NCBI GenBank assembly: GCA_025997475.1
Contig: BNUQ01000036.1
Location: forward strand, 1-20,385
Direction: 5' to 3'
Length of the DNA stretch: 20,385 nucleotides
From: Planctomycetales bacterium
Lineage (GTDB): Bacteria; Planctomycetota; SZUA-567
Positions 7,894-15,510 of this stretch are shown here, piece after piece. A program made the translations under genes and the position numbers. The notes under the pieces are model-generated. The model did no database searches. It was not told the DNA's origin and saw only the letters and a list, made by a program, of their open reading frames with translations. Each line of letters starts with the position of its first letter. The stretch's first letter is position 1.

Positions 7894-8079
7894 AGACCTG
7901 TTCGACAACCGCCGAAATAAAAACGGGCAATCGGGGGCATCGTTTCGACAAAATCAGGTTTTCCAGATTCGCCGAGGAACTTGCTATCCCGACAACGCCT
8001 TCGAAGTTTCTTTTTTATCGTAACGTCAATAGTTTAAGTTCGTTACAGGTTAAAAATCTGACGGTTATCGAACAGGTCT
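7894..8079 (+). mobile_element. MITE-like element, copy 1 (186 bp)
   Basis: Terminal inverted repeats start AGACCTGTTCGACAACCG on the left and, read from the right end, AGACCTGTTCGATAACCG. A 3-bp ATT is duplicated at 7891-7893 and 8080-8082; removing the element plus one ATT restores the 7-bp register of the surrounding array. There is no coding capacity. About 88% identical to copy 2 (13619-13803) in the same orientation. Near the right end are stems GTAACG/CGTTAC (8020-8025, 8041-8046) and CAGGTT/AATCTG (8046-8051, 8055-8060). A 3-bp target duplication of ANT form is known for some IS5-family elements; the parent transposase is not in the window. Confidence 0.88.
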
Positions 8080-8080
8080 A

Positions 8081-8104
8081 TTGTTAATTGTTAATTGTTA
8101 ATTG
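8081..8104. repeat. Heptanucleotide array (TTGTTAA, 3 units plus partial), right of MITE 1
   Basis: Three units plus a partial one lie between the right end of the MITE-like element and the stop codon (8109-8111) of the FHA gene. This is the inverted form of the ACAATTA array at 7853-7887. Confidence 0.75.
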
Positions 8105-8108
8105 CGCT

Positions 8109-9464
8109 TTACGCCGACTGCGGATGGATGGTTTCGTGCGCGTGGTTGGGCGTTAGTTCCCGGATAATCCGCGCGGTGGCGTCGCCGACGGCGGCGGAGT
8201 CGGTCGGGTCGAGACGCCCGAACATTTCTATCGTCATCCCTAAAATTTGCGCTTCGAGCGGCGCGTCGGCGAAACGGTATTGTCCGCTAAAAACCGAATG
8301 CAGAATTTTTTCCAACTCGCCGCTCCGGTCAAACGGGCGAATGAGCGCCAGCGTCCGTTCGCCGTATTGCCTGGGCGCGGCGGCGGGCGCGGCGGACACG
8401 CGGTCATATTCCGGCGCGCTGATTTCGCCGAGCCGGTGCAACAAGCCCGCCAACTGCAAATAATGGCGACTGCGCGGCGGCAACGCCAAATGGCGGGCGA
8501 TGGTTACCGCGGCGCGCGCCACCGCTTCCGCCCGCTCCGCCGGTTGTTCAAAAATTTTCGTCAACGCCGTGAGCGTTCCCCAAAAATCGTCTTCCAATTG
8601 CCGATAGTCGCGTTGCCGCGCCAGCGCCGCGCCGAGTTGCGCCGCCGTCGCCGCCAATAATTCCAAATCGTCGTCGGAGAATTTTTGCTCGGCCGTCGGC
8701 GCGGCGAGATACAACACGCCGTCAATCGCGCTCGTCGCGGAGAGCGGCGCGCACAACACCGCGCCGATGTTGCGCGTTATCACGCTGTCTTCCGCCTGAA
8801 ACCGCTCGTCGCCGTGCGCGTCGTCGATGCGGAGCGCTCGGCGCTCCAACAGCGTCCGCTTGATAATCGCTTTGGAAATTTTGCCCGGCTCGCACCCGTT
8901 CGGCAAAAAAGAGCCGAGCGGCGTTATCGCGCCGCCTGTCTGCCGCGTGAACACATACGTCGCCGCGGCGAATTGCTCGCCGACGAGCGGCAAAATTTGT
9001 TCGCTCAATTCTTCGAGATTTTCGTCGTCGGCGAGCGCGTCGCCGAGGCGGCACAAAAAGCGCAGGCGGCGCGTCGCGATGTCGGTGAGGGTCGCGGGGT
9101 CGTTCAGGTCTTCGAGGTTTAGGGACACGGCGGACAAATCGTCGGTGTCTTTTTCGTCGTCGGCAAATTCCGGCGCGCCGCGGTCGCTGAAAATCAGCGT
9201 CGTCGCGCCGATTTGGATTTTGTCGCCGTCGCGCAACAATTCTTCTTTGGCGCGGCAGTCGTTGACGCTGAGCCCGTTGCGGCTGTTGAGGTCGCGAATG
9301 AAACACATTTCGCCGACGCGAAAAACTTCGGCGTGCTGACGGCTGATGTTTTTGTCGAGAATTTGAATCTGACACGACGGGTCGCGCCCAATCCGCAAGC
9401 GCTGTTTGCCGATTTGATGCGGGTTGTTGCCGAACGCACGGTCTTCAAATCTGATTTCTGCCAT
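8109..9464 (-). CDS. FHA-GAF protein with degenerate HD-like C-terminal domain
   Basis: A cytosolic 451-residue signalling protein. Residues 1-95 form an FHA phosphothreonine-binding domain with the key residues present: LRIGRDPSCQI (Gly26, Arg27), ISRQHA (Ser41, Arg42, His44), and DLNSRNGLSVND. Residues of roughly 125-275 match a GAF sensor domain (ATRRLRFLCRLGDAL through LAAPTAEQKFSDDDLELLAATAAQLGAAL, quoted only at its ends). The C-terminal 150 residues resemble an HD-GYP module (HYLQLAGLLHRLGEISAPEY) in which the HD doublet is HR and the GYP motif is absent, so phosphodiesterase activity is unlikely. The open frame extends to a TTG at 9524, but MAEIRFEDRAF at ATG 9464 begins the FHA fold and is the preferred start. 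It is transcribed toward mutS. No Ser/Thr kinase is nearby, so its partner is unknown. Confidence 0.82.
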   Translation of the reverse strand: MAEIRFEDRAFGNNPHQIGKQRLRIGRDPSCQIQILDKNISRQHAEVFRVGEMCFIRDLNSRNGLSVNDCRAKEELLRDGDKIQIGATTLIFSDRGAPEFADDEKDTDDLSAVSLNLEDLNDPATLTDIATRRLRFLCRLGDALADDENLEELSEQILPLVGEQFAAATYVFTRQTGGAITPLGSFLPNGCEPGKISKAIIKRTLLERRALRIDDAHGDERFQAEDSVITRNIGAVLCAPLSATSAIDGVLYLAAPTAEQKFSDDDLELLAATAAQLGAALARQRDYRQLEDDFWGTLTALTKIFEQPAERAEAVARAAVTIARHLALPPRSRHYLQLAGLLHRLGEISAPEYDRVSAAPAAAPRQYGERTLALIRPFDRSGELEKILHSVFSGQYRFADAPLEAQILGMTIEMFGRLDPTDSAAVGDATARIIRELTPNHAHETIHPQSA

Positions 9465-9585
9465 AAGGATTCCGCCGCCGAATTTAGAAACCGCGTATCG
9501 TGCGCAACGGCGGAGAAATATCAATTAAAAATTAACCGTCGCGGCGTCGGGTTACGCCAAAACGGGAATTTTTTTCAAGCCGATT

Positions 9586-9616
9586 AAAAATGCCCCGCGA
9601 GGGGGGCAATGTTTTT
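9586..9616 (-). terminator. Possible Rho-independent terminator
   Basis: On the minus strand TGCCCC (complement of 9603-9608) pairs with GGGGCA (complement of 9591-9596), followed directly by TTTTT. On the plus strand the same stem is followed by AATGTTTTT, so it could work both ways. It lies upstream of the FHA gene, where there is no complete minus-strand gene left to terminate, which suggests a lost gene or an insulating role. The rest of 9465-9650 shows nothing specific. Confidence 0.4.
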
Positions 9617-9651
9617 CCCGCGTTGAACTCGTCGCGGAGTTCCGCTATATT

Positions 9652-9812
9652 AGACCTGTTCGACAACCAATTCGCGGCAAATTTTCGGCTAATTTTCCGT
9701 CCCGCCGCGTCAAAATTCCTTGCAATACTCTCGGTATTGCTTCGTCATTTTTCCTTGCGGCACGAAAAATTAGACACGAACATTTGCTCGCTCTTGGTTA
9801 TCGAACAGGTCT
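9652..9812. mobile_element. MITE-like element, copy 3 (161 bp, divergent core)
   Basis: Ends AGACCTGTTCGACAACCAA (left) and, read inward from the right, AGACCTGTTCGATAACCAA. ATT is duplicated at 9649-9651 and 9813-9815. The core is unrelated to copies 1 and 2. It contains a GCAATAC-TCTC-GGTATTGC hairpin flanked by two imperfect direct repeats (CGTCAAAATTCCTTGC and CGTCATTTTTCCTTGC). It has the same ends and target site but a different interior, as expected for a second subfamily of the same parent or a deleted full element. Confidence 0.82.
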
Positions 9813-10007
9813 ATTAAACCCACGCGGCGATTTACGCGCTTGCGGCGTGAATAAACCTGTCGCGGGCAAGATGAGAAATAAAATGAACGCGACCGCCAAA
9901 CCGGAAATCAAATTTTTTGCCGGCGGCACCGAGTGGTTGTCGGCGGCGCGGAATAACGTCGCGCGGTCGATACCGTAAAAAAACACTTTAATATAAAGGA
10001 CTTCATT
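9813..10007. other. dnaE upstream region
   Basis: No confident gene. A 35-residue plus-strand frame (9871-9978, MRNKMNATAKPEIKFFAGG) has no ribosome-binding site. The minus strand over the same bases reads as a sensible fragment with a hydrophobic stretch (LISGLAVAFILFLILPATGL) that runs into the MITE-like element and has no start codon context, so it may be a decayed gene end. AATATAAAGGACTTC just before 10008 supplies the dnaE ribosome-binding site. Confidence 0.35.
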
Positions 10008-13000
10008 ATGCCCACGCCTTTCGTGCATTTGCACGTTCACACCGATTACTCGTTGCTTGACGGCGAGGCGAAAATCGAGGATTTGGTCGCGCGCGCCAAA
10101 GAAATGGGGCAGACGGCGCTGGCGATTACCGACCACGGGAATCTCTTCGGCGTTCTGCATTTCGACAGCGTGTGCCGCAAAAACGGCATCAAACCGCTCA
10201 TCGGTTGCGAATTTTACGTCGCCGGCGGCAGTCGCTTTGAACGCGCCGCCGACGAGAACGGCAACAAATACTACCACCTGATTTTGCTCGCCAAAAACGA
10301 AGCGGGCTACCGCAATTTAATGGCGCTGTCGTCGAAGTCGTATTTGGAGGGATTTTACGCCAAGCCGCGCCTCGACGAAGAATTGTTGCGCGCCTATCAC
10401 GCCGATTTAATTTGTCTAAGCGCCTGTATTCAGGGCGAATTGCCGCAACTGTTGCTGTCCGGCGCCGCCGACCGCGCCGAAGCGTGGGCGCGGCGTTACC
10501 GCGATTTGTTCGGCGCGGAAAATTTTTATATCGAACTGCAAGACCACGAACTTGCCGACCAGAAAAAAGTCGCGCCGCGGTTGATTGCCCTCGCGCAAAA
10601 ATTGGGCGTGCCGATGGTCGTAACCAACGACATTCATTACGTCGCCGCCGCCGACTGGGAAACGCAAGAAGTTATGATGTGTATCGGGATGCAAAAAACG
10701 CTCGACGACCCGAAACGAATGTCGTTTGACAGCCGTGAATTTTATCTCAAAAGCGCCGAGGAAATGGCGGCGCTTTTTCCCGACCACCCGGAAATGTTGG
10801 CGAACACCGTCAATATCGCCGCCGCCTGCGCCGACCGCGTCATTCCGCAATATCAAGTGTCGCAACTAAAAGATTGCTTGCCGGAATTTCCCATTCCCGC
10901 CGGTTTCGCCGATGCCGAGACCTATTTGCGCGATTTGGTCGCGCGCGGGCTGAAAAAACGCTATACGCCAAGCGGCGGCGCGCCGCGACCGGAAATCGTC
11001 GAACGCGCCGATTTTGAATTGCAAACCATTATCGGGATGGGCTTCACCGGTTACTTTTTAATCGTCTGGGATTTTATCAACTGGGCGAAAGAACACGACA
11101 TTCCGATTGGTCCGGGGCGCGGCTCCGGCGCGGGAAGCATCGTCGCCTACGCCATCGGCATCACCAATCTCGACCCGCTCCGCTTCAATTTATTTTTCGA
11201 GCGCTTTCTCAATCCCGAGCGCGTCAGTATGCCGGATTTCGACATCGACATCAGCGACGAAGGACGCGCCGCCGTCATCGAATACACGCGCGGCAAATAC
11301 GGCGAAAGTCAGGTCGGGCATATCGCGACGTTCGGCACGCTCGGCGCGAAAGCGGTCATCAAAGACGTCGGACGGGTGCTGAACGTGCCGCTGACCGAAG
11401 TCAACCGGCTGACCGCGCTCGTGCCGACCGGCGCGAAAGTGCATTTGCGCGACGCCTTCGTCGCCAATCCCGACCTCAACAATTCCGGGCAACTCGCCGA
11501 CCGGCGCGAGTCGGAAGAACGTATCGGCGAGAGCAACGTTACCTACAAACGTCTGTTTGATTTTTGCGTGGCGCTCGAAGGCAAAAAGCGCAACACCGGT
11601 TTGCACGCCTCCGGCATCGTGATTGGCAAAACGCCGCTGATTGACTGGGTGCCGCTGTTCACGGTCAAAGACCCCGACAGCGACCAGCGCAAAAGCGCGA
11701 CGCAATTTGTGATGACCGAAGTCGAAGCGTGCGGTTTGGTGAAAATGGATTACCTCGGTCTGAAGACGCTGTCGATTATGAAACGCGCCGAGGATTTGAT
11801 TCGCCGCCAATCCGGCTATGAAAATTTTCGCGCGGAAGACGTGCCGCAGGACGACGCCAAGGTTTTTGCGCTGTTCGGCGCGGGCGAAACGTCGATGGTG
11901 TTTCAATTTGAAAGCGGCGGCATGCGGCGCACGTTGCAACAAGCGATGCCGCGCCGCCTCGAAGATTTAATCGCGTTGAACGCGCTGTATCGCCCCGGAC
12001 CGATGGATTACATTCCGCAATTTATCGCCGGCAAATTCGACGCCAATAAAATTCATTATCCCGACCCGTGCCTCCAAGATATTTTGGAGGAGACCTACGG
12101 GGTGATGGTGTATCAGGAACAAGTGATGCAGGTGGCGCAACGCATCGCCGGTTATTCGCTCGGACAAGCCGACATTTTGCGACGGGCGATGGGGAAGAAA
12201 AAAGCCGAAGTGATGGTCGCGGAAAAACAGAAGTTCATCGACGGCGCGGTGAAAAACGGTTTCGCCGCCAATCACGCCGGCGAAATTTTTGAGATTATGT
12301 TGCCGTTCGCCGGCTACGGCTTCAACAAAAGCCACGCGGCGGCGTATTCGGTGGTGGCGTATCAAACCGCGTATCTGAAAGTGCATTTTCCGTTGGAGTT
12401 TTACGCCGCCGGTCTGACCAACGAAATGAACAAAACCGACGGCAAACTCGCGGTCTATATCGAAGAAGCGCGGAGCAAAGGCATTGCCGTTTTATTGCCG
12501 GATATTAACCGGTCGGGTTTGGTGTTCGCGCCGGAAGGCGGAAGCATTCGTTTCGCGCTGTGCGGCGTCAAAGGCGTGGGCGAGGCGGCGGCGGCGGCGC
12601 TCATCGCCGCGCGGGAAAAAGACGGCGATTTCACGTCGATTTTCAACCTGTGCGAGCGCGTGGCAATCAACAAAGGCACGCTCGAAGCGCTGGCGAAAGC
12701 CGGCGCGTTTGAGGGACTCGGCGGACATCGGGCGCAATATCTCGCCGCGCTCGAACCGGCGCTCAATTGGGGACAAAACGAACGGACGCGGCTTGAAAAC
12801 GGCGAGGCGGCGTTGTTTGGCGAAGACGTTGCCGCCGCCGCGCCGACGTTGCCGAGCGTCGCGGAACTGGACGCGAAAACGCGGCTTAATTTTGAACGGG
12901 AATTTTTAGGTTTTTTCGCGTCGGGGCATCCGCTTGCCGAACATTCGGCGGTCATCAAATCCTTCGGCACGGCGACGACGGCGGGGCTAACCGAACTGAA

Positions 13001-13556
13001 CGACGGGGCGAAAGTAACGCTCGGCGGAATGATTACCGGCGTCAGTCGCAAGACCGGTCGGAATGGGCGACCGTTTGCAATTGTAACGCTCGAAGATTTA
13101 TACGGCGCGGTGGAAGTGATGACCTTTTCGCGGGCGATGGAAAAATACGGCGCGTTAATCGCGCCGGACACGTTGGTTTTAGTGCGCGGCAAAGTTGACG
13201 CGAAACGGGAAAAACCGATGGTGTTGGCGGATGAATACGTGAGTTTCGCCGACGCGATTGCGACGTGGACGAAAGGCGTAACGATAAATTTGGGGAGTTT
13301 GAGCGACGAAAAAATCACCGCGGAAGCGGTGGAGCGTTTGCGCGCCACGGTCGCGAAATTTCCCGGCAAAACGCCGCTGTTTTTGCAATTGCGCGTGGGC
13401 GCCGCCGGCGCGGGAAGCGCCGCCGATAGGGCGGGGCGCTTAGCCCTGATTCGCGCCGGCAACGATTTCAACGTGGCGGCGACCACGCAATTCATCGCCG
13501 CCGTCCGCGAACAATGGGGTGAAAACAAACTCATTTTCCACGCGCAAGCGGGGTAG
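10008..13556 (+). CDS. dnaE: DNA polymerase III subunit alpha
   Basis: A full-length replicative polymerase (1182 residues, DnaE1 size). The N-terminal PHP domain keeps the metal-ligand pattern HLHVHTDYSLLDG (His9, His11), TDHGN (Asp42, His43), GCEFY (Glu68), His90, and a later NDIHYV. This suggests an intact metal-binding PHP site that may have intrinsic proofreading activity, unlike E. coli. The palm carries the catalytic aspartates in MPDFDIDIS (Asp410, Asp412) and the third in GLVKMDYLGLKTL (Asp581). The GPGRGSGAGSIVAYA motif and the thumb/fingers block YGFNKSHAAAYSVVAYQTAY follow. A C-terminal OB domain (about 1000-1090) starts VTLGGMITGVSRKTGRNG. The ATG at 10008 follows AAAGGA at good spacing. 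It is flanked on both sides by MITE-like elements and is convergent with lysS; a heptamer array begins 8 bp after its stop. Confidence 0.98.
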   Translation: MPTPFVHLHVHTDYSLLDGEAKIEDLVARAKEMGQTALAITDHGNLFGVLHFDSVCRKNGIKPLIGCEFYVAGGSRFERAADENGNKYYHLILLAKNEAGYRNLMALSSKSYLEGFYAKPRLDEELLRAYHADLICLSACIQGELPQLLLSGAADRAEAWARRYRDLFGAENFYIELQDHELADQKKVAPRLIALAQKLGVPMVVTNDIHYVAAADWETQEVMMCIGMQKTLDDPKRMSFDSREFYLKSAEEMAALFPDHPEMLANTVNIAAACADRVIPQYQVSQLKDCLPEFPIPAGFADAETYLRDLVARGLKKRYTPSGGAPRPEIVERADFELQTIIGMGFTGYFLIVWDFINWAKEHDIPIGPGRGSGAGSIVAYAIGITNLDPLRFNLFFERFLNPERVSMPDFDIDISDEGRAAVIEYTRGKYGESQVGHIATFGTLGAKAVIKDVGRVLNVPLTEVNRLTALVPTGAKVHLRDAFVANPDLNNSGQLADRRESEERIGESNVTYKRLFDFCVALEGKKRNTGLHASGIVIGKTPLIDWVPLFTVKDPDSDQRKSATQFVMTEVEACGLVKMDYLGLKTLSIMKRAEDLIRRQSGYENFRAEDVPQDDAKVFALFGAGETSMVFQFESGGMRRTLQQAMPRRLEDLIALNALYRPGPMDYIPQFIAGKFDANKIHYPDPCLQDILEETYGVMVYQEQVMQVAQRIAGYSLGQADILRRAMGKKKAEVMVAEKQKFIDGAVKNGFAANHAGEIFEIMLPFAGYGFNKSHAAAYSVVAYQTAYLKVHFPLEFYAAGLTNEMNKTDGKLAVYIEEARSKGIAVLLPDINRSGLVFAPEGGSIRFALCGVKGVGEAAAAALIAAREKDGDFTSIFNLCERVAINKGTLEALAKAGAFEGLGGHRAQYLAALEPALNWGQNERTRLENGEAALFGEDVAAAAPTLPSVAELDAKTRLNFEREFLGFFASGHPLAEHSAVIKSFGTATTAGLTELNDGAKVTLGGMITGVSRKTGRNGRPFAIVTLEDLYGAVEVMTFSRAMEKYGALIAPDTLVLVRGKVDAKREKPMVLADEYVSFADAIATWTKGVTINLGSLSDEKITAEAVERLRATVAKFPGKTPLFLQLRVGAAGAGSAADRAGRLALIRAGNDFNVAATTQFIAAVREQWGENKLIFHAQAG

Positions 13557-13563
13557 GGAGAGC

Positions 13564-13591
13564 AGAGTTTAGAGTTGAGAGTTTAGAGTTG
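13564..13591. repeat. Heptanucleotide array (AGAGTTK, 4 units), left of MITE 2
   Basis: Exactly four units (AGAGTTT, AGAGTTG, AGAGTTT, AGAGTTG) start 7 bp after the dnaE stop codon. The plus strand contains TAG and TGA in several frames. The array right of the element (13818-13873) is the inverted counterpart. Confidence 0.8.
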
Positions 13592-13618
13592 AGCAAAGGT
13601 TGCGCTTCGCGTGTTATT

Positions 13619-13803
13619 GGACCTGTTCGATAACCACCGAAATAAAAACGGGTAATCGAGGGCATCGTTTCGACAAAATCAGGTTTTCCAGATTCGCTGA
13701 GGAACTTGCTGTCCCGACAACGTTTTCGAAGTTTATTCTTATCGCAACATCAATAGTTTAAGCGTGTTACAGGCAGAATGCCTGACGGTTATCGAACAGG
13801 TCT
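13619..13803 (+). mobile_element. MITE-like element, copy 2 (185 bp)
   Basis: Ends GGACCTGTTCGATAACC (first base altered) and, read from the right, AGACCTGTTCGATAACC. ATT is duplicated at 13616-13618 and 13804-13806. It is about 88% identical to copy 1 across the full length, with most differences being transitions. The right-hand hairpin CAGGCA/TGCCTG (13770-13775, 13779-13784) differs from copy 1 at six of 15 positions yet remains fully paired. It lies between the convergent dnaE and lysS genes. Confidence 0.88.
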
Positions 13804-13817
13804 ATTAAAAAAATAAC

Positions 13818-13873
13818 ACTCTCAACTTTCAACTTTCAACTTTCAACTTTCAACTCTCAACTCTCAACTCTCC
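13818..13873. repeat. Heptanucleotide array (ACTYTCA, 8 units) overlapping the lysS stop
   Basis: Eight consecutive units: ACTCTCA, four of ACTTTCA, two of ACTCTCA, then ACTCTCC. On the minus strand the lysS stop codon TGA (13864-13866) and the last Ser codon fall inside the array, so the present C-terminus is set by the repeat. Confidence 0.85.
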
Positions 13874-15357
13874 TCCTCCTCCATCGCCGCCTGTTCCTGC
13901 GCCGTGCGCGGTTTGAGCGTCGGGAACAGCACCACTTCGCGGATGCTCGGCTGACCGGTCAGCAACATCACAAGCCGGTCGATGCCGATGCCCATCCCGC
14001 CCGCCGGCGGCATCCCGATTTCCAACGCCGACACGTAGTCGGTGTCAATCGCGTTGCAATACGCCTCGTCTTCTTTCCGCGCCGCGTGTTCGGCGAACCG
14101 CGCCGCCTGTTCTTGCGGGTCGTTCAGTTCGGAAAAGGCGTTCGCCAATTCCATTCCCGCGACAATCACCTCAAAGCGGTCGGACAATTCGGGGTGCGCC
14201 GCGCTCCGCTTGCACAGCGGATTGAGCGACGCCGGATGATGCGTGATAAACGTCGGATTGACGAGCGTCGGCTCGACGAACTCGTCCATAATTTCCGCGA
14301 GCAAATGGTCGCGGTCGAGCGCCGCCAATTTCTCCGGCTTAAAGCCGCGCGTCGCGAGTTTGGCGCGCATACTTTCGATATCGTTAATGTCCACGCCGGT
14401 CGCCGCGACCAATTCGCTGATGGATTTCCGCGCCCACGGCGCCGCGAGTTCGATGGTTTTTTCGCCGTATTGGATTTTGGTGGTGCGTAACATTCTTTGC
14501 GCGCACCTCGACACTAAATCCTCAATCAACGCCATCATCACTTCGTAATCGGCATACGCTTGATACAACTCAATCATCGTAAATTCGGGATTGTGCGAGG
14601 TGTCGATGCCTTCGTTGCGGAAGTTGCGGTTGATTTCATAGACGCGGTCGAGACCGCCGACGAGCAACCGTTTCAAATACGTCTCCGGCGAAATGCGTAA
14701 AAACAAATCGAGGTCGAGCGCGTTGTGGTGCGTGGTGAACGGACGCGCCGCGCCGCCGCCGTAAATCGTCTGCAACATCGGCGTCTCGACTTCGAGAAAT
14801 TGTTTCTTGTCAAGGTAACGTCGAATAAAACTAATAATGCGACTGCGCAGAATAAAATTCTTCCGACTATCGTCGTTGGCGGCGAGGTCGAGATAGCGGC
14901 GACGATAGCGAATTTCGACATCTTTCAGTCCCTTGAATTTCGCCGGCATCGGTTCCAAGCTTTTGCTGATGATGCGAAAATAGGTGGCAAAAATGGTGAT
15001 TTCGCCGGTGCGGGTTTTCATTAACTCGCCGCGCACTTCGAGAAAATCGCCGATGTCCAAAAGTTTGGCGGTCGCCCAATCGACGACGGCGCGTTTCGCG
15101 AGCAAGTTCACCTGAATTTTGCCGGAGCGGTCTTTGAGGTCGAGCCAGATACTTTTGCCCATATCGCGGACGGCGACGGCGCGCCCGGCGGCGATTACCG
15201 TTTGCGCGTTCTCGATTTCAATCTCGTCGTCGGGACAAAGCGCGCGAATGGCGGCGATGGCGCCGGTAATATCGACGCGCGAGCCGTAAGGGTCGCCGTA
15301 AGCGCGGAGTTTGGCGAGTTTCTGCAAGCGTTCTTGCCGGAGAGATTCTTGCGACAT
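13864..15357 (-). CDS. lysS: Lysine--tRNA ligase, class II
   Basis: A cytosolic 497-residue enzyme that charges tRNA-Lys with lysine. The N-terminal OB-fold anticodon-binding domain (about 55-140) is followed by the class II catalytic core: motif 1 around FLEVETPML, the [12 protein letters not shown] segment, motif 2 [18 protein letters not shown] near residue 244, and motif 3 [13 protein letters not shown] near residue 453. The ATG at 15357 follows CAAGGAAAAACTT, a strong ribosome-binding site. After the conserved LFPTLKP end the protein has an extra tail [14 protein letters not shown]. Its Glu run and stop come from GAG repeats running into the heptamer array. Divergent from the pentapeptide-repeat gene, with 153 bp between the starts. 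Confidence 0.97.
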   Translation of the reverse strand: MSQESLRQERLQKLAKLRAYGDPYGSRVDITGAIAAIRALCPDDEIEIENAQTVIAAGRAVAVRDMGKSIWLDLKDRSGKIQVNLLAKRAVVDWATAKLLDIGDFLEVRGELMKTRTGEITIFATYFRIISKSLEPMPAKFKGLKDVEIRYRRRYLDLAANDDSRKNFILRSRIISFIRRYLDKKQFLEVETPMLQTIYGGGAARPFTTHHNALDLDLFLRISPETYLKRLLVGGLDRVYEINRNFRNEGIDTSHNPEFTMIELYQAYADYEVMMALIEDLVSRCAQRMLRTTKIQYGEKTIELAAPWARKSISELVAATGVDINDIESMRAKLATRGFKPEKLAALDRDHLLAEIMDEFVEPTLVNPTFITHHPASLNPLCKRSAAHPELSDRFEVIVAGMELANAFSELNDPQEQAARFAEHAARKEDEAYCNAIDTDYVSALEIGMPPAGGMGIGIDRLVMLLTGQPSIREVVLFPTLKPRTAQEQAAMEEEES

Positions 15358-15510
15358 AAGTTTTTCCTTGTGTGAATAAGAAAATTAAAAAACAAGAGCT
15401 TTGTCCACCGATTGTATCCGCCGCCCCCGCGCAACGAAATGCCGCGCGTCTATTTTCCCGTCGGCGTTTCCGGCTAATATCCGGCGTTTTCATTTTGGGG
15501 CGCGCCGCGA
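15358..15510. promoter_or_regulatory. Divergent promoter region, lysS / pentapeptide gene
   Basis: This 153-bp gap separates two divergent starts and must hold promoters for at least lysS. The left part is AT-rich (15360-15410) and the right part GC-rich. I do not see a T-box or other riboswitch, and no -10/-35 pair is convincing enough to mark. Confidence 0.4.

Noticed and set aside
9798..10277. Minus-strand open frame with a hydrophobic stretch upstream of dnaE
   Set aside because: Half of it lies antisense in dnaE and it has no start context near 10000; at most a decayed gene end, noted under the dnaE upstream region.
12455..13534. 359-codon minus-strand open frame opposite dnaE
   Set aside because: Low-complexity Ser/Ala/Pro-rich translation typical of the reverse strand of a GC-rich gene; dnaE is intact.
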